From assembly GCA_030278955.1 (NCBI GenBank), contig JAOANR010000011.1:44937417-45001416 (forward strand): DNA of 64,000 nt. The letters are read 5' to 3'. A program made the translations under genes and the position numbers. Origin of the DNA: Hygrophila difformis (Eukaryota > Streptophyta > Magnoliopsida > Lamiales > Acanthaceae). Under the pieces are notes generated by a model, which was given only the letters and a program-made list of their open reading frames with translations, was not told the origin of the DNA and did not search any database. This document shows, piece after piece, positions 35,963-45,180 of the stretch. How positions within the stretch are numbered: the first letter of the stretch is position 1; the number at the start of each line of letters is the position of its first letter.

Positions 35963-36056
35963 TGGGCCGGAATGCTTATTCCTGGGCCAAAAAGGAATTG
36001 GGCTTCCACTAAGTGGGCTACAAAGAATAATAATAATGATAAGAATAACATGGGCT
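35963..36056 (-). promoter_or_regulatory. Cluster of five TGGGCC/T (site II) elements
   Basis: TGGGCC or TGGGCT occurs at 35963, 35983, 35999, 36014 and 36051, five times in 94 bp. Site II elements are bound by TCP factors and are enriched in promoters of plant nuclear genes for mitochondrial and translation proteins. The position upstream of the release factor 1 leader fits that gene. Confidence 0.6.
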
Positions 36057-36189
36057 TAACATGGTTAATATATAGGCCGTTTAATTATGCTACCAATCAC
36101 TCAAATCCCTCCCAACTAAGTTGTGTTTATACTTTATACAAAGGCTAAAATTTTTCTTTTCTGTAATAATCAATAAAATGATCTGCTAG

Positions 36190-36985
36190 CAAACGAGTTA
36201 GTATGAGTGGTATAGGGTATTGGCAGCTTTAAATGTTTCGAGTTCGAGTCTTGAGTGGTATAGGGTATTATTAACCAAGAATTTTGATTGAACAATGTTT
36301 GAGAATGATTACAAGATTACGGAAAGGAAATGCAAAGATTTAAGTAAAGCGGTAAAGAAACCAAAAAGTTTGCAGAAAGAATAAAAGTTGACAGAAAGGA
36401 AAAATTGCAGAAACTAAAGGAATGAAAAAAACAAGCGGATTCTTCCAGTAGAGATTGGTCGTTCTTTGGGATGCCACTAACGTCGTATTAATAGAGGCAG
36501 ACTACGACACTTGGAATGGGTAAGCTGCCAGGCTTGGTAACCTCCCATGAAGCTCTCCCTTGTTGGCGCCTCATTAATGCTGCCGTGATCTCTTCTCCAT
36601 AGATGATGGCTGACTTCCAAATCTGTCGCCATTCTATCATCATGTTGCGTGATTCTCTCTAATGGTTGGCCAGCTTCTCACACTTCATCCGGATAAGTCT
36701 TGAACTAGATGGCTTCTCACCACTTGGTCTACCCGGATAAATTTTTAAATTGGATTGGGCCTCGAGAAGGACTGAGTTAAACTTAATGGGCCTTTGGATT
36801 GGGCTCCTCGAAAAACGGATTGGACTGAATCTACTAGGCCTAATTCATTGGGCATAAAATATTGGAGTTAACAGGTATTGGCAGCTTTAAATCTTTCGAG
36901 TTCGAATATTTGTGTATATGCAAATTCTGCTTTATGATCTCGAATGATTAGTCTTCCTCAATGTGGCTTGGGGATATCCGGTATA
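36190..36985 (+). mobile_element. tRNA-derived SINE-like repeat split by a solo LTR
   Basis: The head has an A-box-like segment (TTAGTATGAGTGG) and a B-box-like segment (CGAGTTCGAGTC). A ~47-bp piece from GAGTGGTATAGGGTATT to the B box is present twice, the second copy resuming after the 605-bp insertion at 36269-36873. The 3' end runs to an A-rich tail near 36985. The body is decayed and the family unnamed. Confidence 0.5.
36269..36873 (-). mobile_element. Probable solo LTR with 5-bp TSD
   Basis: On the minus strand the segment starts TGTTAACTCC and ends GGTTAATA, near-perfect TGTTAAC/GTTAATA ends. The exact duplication GGTAT flanks it (36264-36268 and 36874-36878). Length 605 bp with no coding frame fits an LTR left by recombination. 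The terminal CA is mutated to TA. Confidence 0.6.
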
Positions 36986-37156
36986 TGCCAAAAAATAAAA
37001 ATAATCTACTGTTATTTTCTACGTGATACAACTTAAAAATATTTTTTTATTGTAGAATAAATAATGAAAACTACTTCTATTTTTTTAATGATGACGCCGA
37101 GCAACGTTAAAAGGAAATGAGCAAAAACAAAATAAATGGAGAAAAAGAATAATGAA

Positions 37157-37159
37157 AAC

Positions 37160-37196
<37 letters not shown>
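37157..37196. repeat. (ATT)n microsatellite
   Basis: About thirteen ATT units occur without interruption. Confidence 0.9.
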
Positions 37197-37198
<2 letters not shown>

Positions 37199-37380
37199 AA
37201 TTGGATTTTCATCTGGCGTTTTGACGGTTACTGTAAAATTGTATTTTCATTTGGCATCAAATTTCATGCGTTTCTATTTTTTACTATTTTTTTAAAAGAG
37301 TCGATGCCAGCTAAACAAATAAAAAAGGAAAAAAGAAAATGGAAAATAACGGAATGAAGAATCAACAAGCTAGTATTTGC

Positions 37381-38290
37381 TCATCCAAAAAAACAAGCTA
37401 GTATTTGGGGAAGGAAACGCTGCAAGCATCCTCCGCTAGGTCCAAAGTATCCAATCCGGAAGAAAATCCCAAGTGATGTAGAAATCTTCTTCAGATGCAC
37501 TGTGTTTGGCAAGACAGTCCGCCACCATATTCCCCTCACATAACACATGATGGATAGAAACAATCTTCAAAGGCATTTCTCAAGTCACAAATTGAATGCC
37601 ACGTAAAAGAGAAGCAAAAGGGTGGAACTGTTGCTTAACAGTTAACACCAAGAGCATTTATAGTAGTCATTGAATCAGAATAGCAGCAGATGCAGCGGAT
37701 CCCTTGATGAGCGACAAACTCAAGACCCATAGCCATCGCAGTTACCTCGGCATAGGTGTTCGGTGCCCTACCCAAAAAACAGGTGTTCGGTGCCCTACCC
37801 AAAAAACGACAGCCCCCACCAACCCAATGACCATCGTCATTGCGAACAACAAACCCAAAACCAGCTCCACCGGGATTACCCATGGAACTTCCATCAATGT
37901 GGAGGATCATCTCCAAAGCTCCCATCCCATTCCATTGCACAAAACGGGCAGGTCTAGAATGAAGATCATTCAAGAAGTAAATTTACCGCCGAAGGGGACC
38001 AAAGAGATTTTTGAATGCCTTGCATGATCTGGGTACTTCTCTCCACCCAAATAACCCATACTGCAACCACGAACAAGGTGCCATAAACAAGAAAAATACC
38101 ATGCAAAAACCCCCGAATTTCATATTTCTCAACTTGATCACAGACCGGAGGAATAATAGAGAGGTGTAAGGAGCTCCAAACTTGTCGAGCCCAAGAACAA
38201 TAGAATAAAAAATGATACCAAGTTTCATCCTCAACACCACACAGAACGCATAATATAAAGGCGAGCTGGCCATACGATCCCGTGTTTTAA
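37381..38290 (-). pseudogene. LINE retrotransposon 3' fragment (zf-RVT plus RNase H)
   Basis: From the 5' side, frames read CVVLR/GVEDETWYHFLFYCSWARQ (zinc-binding zf-RVT region, about 38260-38160). The plant LINE RNase H domain follows with LHIDGSSMGNPGGAGFGFVV and YSDSMTTINAL (about 37920-37640), then HVLCEGNMVADCLAKHSASE (about 37545-37480). The first RNase H aspartate (DGSS) and a later one (SDSM) are visible. Stops and frame changes interrupt it, and reverse transcriptase and endonuclease are absent. A 27-bp tandem duplication repeats FLGRAPNT. Confidence 0.82.
37754..37807. repeat. Perfect 27-bp tandem duplication
   Basis: The unit at 37754-37780 is repeated exactly at 37781-37807 inside the LINE RNase H relic. 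It preserves the frame. Confidence 0.95.
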
Positions 38291-39530
38291 TTTAACCCAC
38301 CATAAACGGATGTTTGGATATTTTTTTTTTAGATTTGTTCGAAAAAGATATGAGTAATTGATGTGAATAGTTTAGGTTGAAATTAATTAAATAAGCTAAT
38401 TTATTTAATTAGTCTAGTAACCAAATTTTAAAAATGTATTATTTTAATAATTTATTCGATTAAGAACAACAAATAATAAAAATAGTTAGATCGCCACTCT
38501 TACAAATTCATATTGATTTCTAGAAAGAAAAAAAAAATTCCATCTCACGGTGTCAAAATCAAAATATGAGACCTGATAAATGAAACAAACAAAGAGGTAT
38601 TGGATTCCGAAGAGTGAAATCGATTGATAATTTACTAGAAATGGTATTTTTTTTTCCTGTTTAAATTTCTTTTTCTTTGATTGCCTACTCGGTTGGCAAT
38701 TATGGGTAATAGAATAATATTTATTAAAAAAAATATTTTTTCTCATCGTCATTTCAAGTGACAATTTTGGACAAAAATAAAAATAAAATTTATCGGAAAT
38801 ATTAGCATATGGGTATGGCATTTGTATTTTCTTTCTGAATACATTTGACAATTGTGTGATCGCGAGTTTAAAATTTAGTTTTTAACCATTTCTATCATCA
38901 TTAGACATTAGGTTGGAGTGATCAAATGAAAAACAAAAGTCAACGAGGTTATCTTAATTTTTATTTTAAGTGAAAAAGTAAATCAACGGGATCCTATTTA
39001 CACGACCTGCGGCTCTGTTTACGACACATTCATGAAATGTGATTTACACTGGTTTTACGACAATGTCAATACTTTTTCCCTTTTAATTCGGACTGTTAAA
39101 TTTAGTAAACTAAAATTTTACACGTTAAAAAGCACAGATTTGAATGAAAGACTTTTTCTGGGTCCTGATTGTATACATCCTCAGCGCTGACGTTGCATTA
39201 TTATCCCTTTTTTCTCGCACTTTATCAATTACTACCAATTAGATAAAAACTAGCCAGAAATTCGGCCTTTGACCAAGGAATTAAGATAAGAAAACCACTG
39301 GTCGTTTGGTAAGAAAAAAACATATTGATGAAATTAATGGAGGTTACAACTAATAAAAGACCATTAAAACTGTAGATTTTATCCCTACTTTGGATTATCA
39401 TCGTTAAAATTAAATATTGTCGAATGATTTTTCAGAAACTGTAAATTGTGAGATCAAAAATGAATTTGACCGTCCAAACATGTTCCATTTATTTCGCATC
39501 AAATAGAAAACCCAGCAAAGTGCAAGCTGT
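38291..39530. other. AT-rich intergenic region upstream of proline dehydrogenase
   Basis: No gene or mobile element was recognised. The ORF 38486-38851 (minus) is Lys/Phe/Tyr-rich low-complexity translation. Part of this stretch is presumably the ProDH promoter. Confidence 0.5.
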
Positions 39531-39544
39531 AGCAGTGATCATGC

Positions 39545-39554
39545 CTATATATAT
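39545..39554 (+). promoter_or_regulatory. Probable TATA box of proline dehydrogenase
   Basis: CCTATATATATG lies about 80 bp upstream of ATG 39633, a suitable spacing for a plant core promoter with a leader of about 50 bases. Confidence 0.55.
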
Positions 39555-39632
39555 GTCGATGCACAAAATCCCTGTTAGTAATTGAAAAACTGTTTAGCAC
39601 ACTGTTGGAAAATTGTTTCGAATCAATCGACG

Positions 39633-41657
39633 ATGGGGAAACTTGTGGGCCTGTCGCCGAAGATTTACCGTACCATCCGCCGCCTCAGTTCGGGGGTCTC
39701 CGCCCCGCCGCCGGAGAAGTTGCCGGGCAACGCGGCGACTGAAAGGGACGCATCCGGCGGAGGCAGAGGCGATCCCCAGTTCAATTTTGACGATTCGAAG
39801 CGAAAGTTTTCGTCCGTCTCGACTTTGCCGCCGGAGAGTTTGTCGAGCAACGAAGCTGACGAAAGGGACCTGTCGGGGGGAGACGGAGGCGGCGGCGGCG
39901 GCGGAGGCAGAAACGACCGCCAATCCAATTTCGAACATCCGAAACGGGAGTTCTCGTCTCTCTCGACTTTTCCGCCGGATGATTTTTCCGGCAACGCGGC
40001 AGCCGAAACGGACCCATCCGGCGGTGGCGGCGGCGGCGACGATCCTCAATTCAATTTCGACGATTCGAAGCAGCTGTTCTCGTCTCTCTCCACTTTAAAG
40101 CTGTTTCAATCGTCGCTGACGCTGGAATTGGTCGCGATGGAGCGGCTGGTGGATTTGGGAATCAAGGTGCTGAATTCCCCGCTGATGGAGAACCCAATTT
40201 TCCGGCGCCTGGCGCTCGGCATCACGAAGCGCACATTCTACGCGCACTTCTGCGCCGGCACCAATCTGGACGCCGCCAGCTCCACCGTCCAGAAGCTTCT
40301 CGAATCCTCCAACATCACCGCGATGCTCGATTACGCCATGGAACACGCTGACGACAACGAATCGTGCGATCAGAACCTGAATCAGTTTCTGCAAACCATT
40401 ATCTGGACCAAATCCTTCCCAAATCACCCCGTAAACCCTTTCCTCTATTCTTAATTGATTGATCCATCGGATATAGTATAATTCATAATTACTCATTTAC
40501 AGTTCCAAAACGGTTTGCAACAGGTGAACTTTGTGGTGGTGAAGATCACGGCAATCTGTCCTTCGAATCTGCTAAGAAGAATCGGCGATTTGCTCCGATG
40601 GCAGCAAAAGGACACCTCACTCCACCTTCCATGGAAGATGAGAACTCTTCCAATCTTCTCCGAAAACAGCCCTCTCTACCACACCCTACAAAAACCAGAC
40701 GGCTTAACTCACGAGGAAGAAAGGGATCTCGAATTAGCCCAAAAGAGGTTCGAAAAAATCTGCCAACAAGCCCAGGAATCAGGGGTGCCTTTACTGATAG
40801 ACGCCGAGGACACAAAGGTGCAGCCGGCAATCGACTACTTCGCATATTCGGCTGCAATAAGGCATTCGTACAGAGTCGACGATCGCACCCCATTACTGTA
40901 CAATACGATCCAGGCGTACCTGGCGGACGCCAAGGACCGGTTGGTGATGACTAAGAAAGCTGCGGATGCAATGTCATTACCGTTGGGGTTTAAATTGGTC
41001 CGAGGCGCGTACATGTCGAGCGAGACAGCATTCGCGCATTCGTTGAATGTGGAATCCCCGATTCACAAGGACATTGAAGGAACTCACGCTTGTTACAATG
41101 AATGTGCCGGTTTTCTGCTTGATGGGATTGCTCGTGGGAGTGGTTCGCTCGTCCTGGCGACTCATAACATCCAATCATGTAATGATTTTGATCGAGTTCT
41201 TGTGGTTTATTTTATCGAAGTTGTTGGTTTTAAGGCTTGGTTTGATTTGAGCTATTGTGTGTAGGTAAATCTGCTGCGCGAAAAGCGGTTAATTTGGGGA
41301 TCAGAAAGGATAGCCAAACTCTCCAATTTGCTCAGCTCTATGGAATGGCGGATACGCTCTCATTCGGGCTGAGAAATGCCGGTTTTCGGGTTAGTAAGTA
41401 TCTGCCATTCGGACCTGTTGATCAAGTTATTCCTTACCTCCTTAGAAGGGCAGAGGAAAACAGGGGAATGCTGTCTACTTCTGCTATAGATAGATTACTC
41501 ATGAGGTAAGTTTGCTCAATTCACTAATTAAAAATGTGTTGTTAACGAATGATTCAATGTTGTCCCTTTTGACATGGAGTCTTGAATCTGCAGGAAGGAG
41601 TTGGAGAGGAGACTATCAAATCCTCTAAATGCTTTTAGATCATCCAAGCAGCCCTAG
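39633..41657 (+). CDS. ProDH: Proline dehydrogenase, mitochondrial, with expanded N-terminal repeat
   Basis: Four exons (39633-40430, 40503-41178, 41265-41505, 41594-41657) encode 592 residues. The enzyme is the FAD-dependent first step of proline catabolism in the mitochondrial matrix, oxidising proline to pyrroline-5-carboxylate. The barrel signature is clear: FVVVKITAICPSNLLRR, LLIDAEDTKVQPAIDYF, LGFKLVRGAYMSSE, HACYNECAGFLLDG, LVLATHNIQS, QLYGMADTLSFGLRNAGF and YLPFGPVDQVIPYLLRRAEE, the last holding the paired arginines that bind substrate carboxylate. Plant ProDH is usually near 500 residues. Here a FSSxSTxPPxxxSxN...FDDSK unit of about 45 residues is repeated about three times between residues 18 and 150, with Gly runs, accounting for the excess. 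The exon 2/3 junction gives Cys where relatives have Gly. Start ATG 39633 begins an Arg/Ser-rich presequence (MGKLVGLSPKIYRTIRRLSS). Confidence 0.94.
39690..40110 (+). repeat. In-frame tandem repeats in ProDH exon 1 (about 135-bp unit)
   Basis: Three similar units start near 39680, 39805 and 39952, with a partial fourth at 40076. Shared DNA words include CGACTTTGCCGCCGGA, TTTTCGTC and TTCGACGATTCGAAGC. All are in frame and separated by GGCGGC runs. Confidence 0.8.
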
Positions 41658-42316
41658 GCATTTGGGAATGCTGAGGTTGCATGAAGGATGTCATTTACCG
41701 ACCAAAATATAAGTGGTGGAGAGCACAATCTCTTACTATTCTTGTAACATGTAAATAAGGTTGAAGGAAATTGTTATTCAGGTGTACTCTCACACTCTAG
41801 TGAGATGAATAAAGCCTGGCGTAGGACAATCTACAATCTTTCTTTTAAGAAACTTCTGTTTTATTTTATGGAGAAGTGAGGAATTTCATGGAATTCATTT
41901 CTCTCTAGCTTGGTTTTGGATTCTTCTCAAAACACTATAGAAGTATTCCTTTGCTTATTCAGACTGAAATATTTATTCATATATTTGGAAGTTTGCTGGT
42001 TTTGTATGGTCATTTCATTATAATTGGCATCTGTATCCAACACAGATTATTGCATAAAACTGCATAATAATAATCCCTTTGTGTCTCATTATTTGCAAAA
42101 TAGACATCTGCAATGGGATTACTCATTTACTGTGAATTGAGATTCATAAACATAAATTGGAAGGGTGGTAGAGAAATGATTTTTTTCACAGAAAATGAAT
42201 ATCATTTTGATCTTAATTTTAATGTCTTTAAGCTTCATGGATGTGTGCAAACGTTGGTATCTATGATCTGGACACACAGTGTGATGAATTTATTGTGGCC
42301 TGTGGGCCTCTGATTA
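41658..42316. other. ProDH 3' region and intergenic DNA
   Basis: It contains the ProDH 3' untranslated region. Bases 42211-42274 closely resemble part of MAT1 intron 4 (30085-30147), including AAGCTTCATGGA and TATCTATGATCT. No gene was seen. Confidence 0.55.
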
Positions 42317-42330
42317 GAAGTAATATATTG

Positions 42331-42590
42331 CAGTACCCGGTCAGTCACTGTCAATTAACTTTTTTGACCGCCGACATAAACCTTTAACTTTTATACCCGA
42401 AAAGACCTAAACGACCCTGGGTCGACATCGGGGTCGAGGTCGACCCCGGAACAAGAGGACGATCCCGGGATTAATTAATAAGGGGATAGGGAGGCGGGGT
42501 CGTGTGTGAGGGTCTAGGACGAACCCGGGTCCCCGACGGCGACCCAGGCGCGGACCCACACCATAGACCCAATTCCTCTTTATTATTATT
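42331..42590 (+). repeat. Left terminal inverted repeat, outer part
   Basis: This GC-rich segment (GACCCTGGGTCGACATCGGG and similar) is inverted at about 51535-51797 with few differences. The homology resumes at 43375 beyond the hairpin insertion. Confidence 0.88.
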
Positions 42591-43375
42591 TATTATGAAT
42601 TATTATTATAATTAAAATTGAATAAATATTATCAATAATAAATAATAATAAATATTATTATAAATTTTTTTATTATAATATTAAGAAATATAATAGAAAA
42701 AATTAGTTATTATAATTATATGAATATTTAATATTACTGTTTGTATTTAAATTAATGCTAATATAATTATTTTATAATTATAATAAATGATACGATTATT
42801 TTATAATTTATATAAAAATGTAATAAACAATATTTATTATTATGAAAAGAGAAATTAGTATTTAGTGTAAAACTAATTATTACAAATATTAAAAATTTGA
42901 GTAATTAATAATAGTAATAATTAATTTGACTATATTTATTTCTTTCTCTTTTGTTACAATAATGATATTGTTTATTAATAATATTCTCCAATAATATTGT
43001 AACAAAGATAAAATAATTTTATAATATTATTGGAGAACATTATTAATAAACAATATTTATTATTGTAACAAAAGAGAAAGAAATAAATATAGTCAAATTA
43101 ATTATTACTATTATTAATTTCTCAAATTTTTAATATTTGATTTAGTTTTACACTAAATACTAATTTCTCTTTTCATAATAATAAATATTGTTTATTACAT
43201 TTTTAAATAAATTATAAAATAATCATAACATTTATTATAATATAAAATAATTATATTAGCATTAATTTAAATATAAACAGTAATATTAAATACAAACAGT
43301 ACTATTTATTATTATTTATAATTTATAATAATTATTCAATTTTAATTATAATAATAATTCATAATAAATAATAGA
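42590..43375. mobile_element. AT-rich foldback hairpin (about 785 bp)
   Basis: The right arm (43023-43375) is the near-exact reverse complement of the left arm (about 42590-42998) around a 24-bp loop at 42999-43022. The innermost 35 bp match with only two differences. It lies inside the left terminal repeat of the larger element and is missing from the right one, so it is a separate insertion. It is non-coding and over 85% A+T. Confidence 0.88.
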
Positions 43376-44147
43376 GTTAAATTTTTTTTTGGGCCATAAC
43401 AAGGTCTTATTTCCGGTTTTGAGCCATGATTAATTTCTATTATGATTTTAGGCCATTAAAGGGCATTCAGGCTTGATTTTGAGCCAATCTAACCAATTCT
43501 ACGGGCTACCGGGCCGCGTGAGCCTCACTTGAAGAAGTGAGCCCGATTTTTTTTAAAAAAAACATTTTTACAATACACTTTTCTTCAACCCCTCTTGACC
43601 TCTTCACTTTTTTTTTCCCCAAATCAGCGAGGAAACCCTTTCTTCATCCCCTTCTTCCTCGTTGGATAAAAAATTGTTGCTCCGGTGAAGTGAATCCTAC
43701 AATTAAAGTGACGGCTTTTCTCAAGAGGCTCATTGGCAGCGAAAATTAGGTCTAGGAGGGAAACGGTGGTGGCTTTCCTCAAGAGCAGCGGCGGCAAGGG
43801 TTGCTTCAGTGGGGCCGGAGTGGATCGGTTTTGGGGGAGCCGGGTTGGGAAGAAGAATCTCCATCGTTGAAATCAACCATAGCTTTCTGTTGTCTCCCTT
43901 GTGCCGCCACCGAACCCTATCTCCGCCTCCGGCTGCCTACGTTGAATCGACATTGTTGCCGGGCACGCCGCTATCCACCAAATGTAAGCACGCCGCTGTC
44001 TATTGAAATGGTTGAAACTTTAGGGTTGGTTCTAACGAAAAGTCAAGAAGGAAATTTCAGTTTCATTCTTCTTCTGCTGCTTCTTTTTCAGTGTTGACTC
44101 AAGGATTTTTTTGTGTATTTCTACCACATAGATTTTGCTTATTATTG

Positions 44148-45088
44148 TGTTGGAAAAAGGGGGTTTTGAGCTCCTTTTTGCGTAATGACGTTATTTAATT
44201 TGGATTAATTAAATAGCGTATACGAATTCTACGTTTCGCGTAGATTGTCGTAGTGCATTTATTTTCTCAAAACCGTTGTTGGGTGAGTGAGAAATAAGTG
44301 GTCGAAATGGGTCATTGAATGCGGCTAGTTGAAACGCTTGTATTTAAATGGTTGTTAAAGGGTAGGTTAAAGTGGCGCGTCCCACATCGCTTAAGCAGTG
44401 GGAGTTAAATTAGTTTATATTGTTCTGCGTGTTAGAAACAATTAAACTAATACAGATTGATCAAGTGTGGGGGAAGCCCACACGCGCGCGCCCGTCCCGA
44501 GCCGAGCCGAGCCGAGCGTCGCCGTCGCCGTCGCCGTCGCCCGAGCCCGTGCCCGTGCCCGTGGACTTGGACTTGGACTTGGACTTGGACTTGGACTTGG
44601 ATCTTGGTAATTGGGCTTTGGGTGGGCTTTGGGCCTGTCTAATTTTTTAGACAAAGTTTATTTGTCAAGCCCATGCGCCAAGCCCAGTTGTTGAAGCCCA
44701 CTCTGATTTCAACACCCGTCACGAGTTGTTGAAACCATTTGAATTGAGCTGTTGAAAATCCAGCTGAAACCGCCCCATCAATGGCTGCCGGCGGTTTCGA
44801 CTCGTCCAACGCCTATAAATGGCAGCAGGGTCAGGCTTAGGAAATACACCACCTTCTGCATTCTTCTTCTTCTGCATAAGCTTCCTCCTCCCGACTCCCT
44901 CATCTTCTGTTCTGTTCGCCGGCCGTCGGTGTTTGCGGTGCTGCTACGTCGAGGCGTTTCGTCGTTTTACCTTTGGGGACGTTCTGCCGTTGCCGGAGCA
45001 CTACCGGGGCATAAACGTCTTGCGGGAAGAGTTCCAAACTCGACTCGACGTTCATTCTGTGTTGCTGCCTCCGTCCATTTTTCTTACA
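44148..45088 (+). repeat. 5' LTR of Copia 2
   Basis: A TATAAAT box lies at about 44814-44820. A (GGACTT)n tract at about 44562-44600 follows a (CCGTCG)n/(CCGAG)n block near 44493-44560. The first ATG after the TATA region is that of gag at 45181. Confidence 0.93.
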
Positions 45089-45180
45089 TTCGCAAGACGT
45101 TTAAAGTGGACGGTTCCACTGCTGCCGCCACCGCCTCCGCTGACGTCTCATCCGTCGCTGCTGCCGCCGCCTCCGTTCCC

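Noticed and set aside
35848..36051. Minus-strand 67-residue frame with a signal-peptide-like hydrophobic start
   Set aside because: It overlaps the site II motif cluster and the presumed release factor 1 promoter and leader, has no family match by eye and ends without domain features.
36190..36262. Possible tRNA gene
   Set aside because: A- and B-box-like words occur, but no cloverleaf can be formed and the head is duplicated. A SINE-like repeat explains it better.
38350..38355. ACTCAT-type (ProDH proline/hypoosmolarity) element in reverse orientation
   Set aside because: It is a single hexamer about 1.3 kb upstream of ProDH with no second copy, which is no better than chance.
44420..44654. 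Asp-Leu and Pro-Ser repeat frames in the Copia 2 LTR
   Set aside because: They are translations of the GGACTT and CCGTCG repeats, repeated in both LTRs, with no independent gene.
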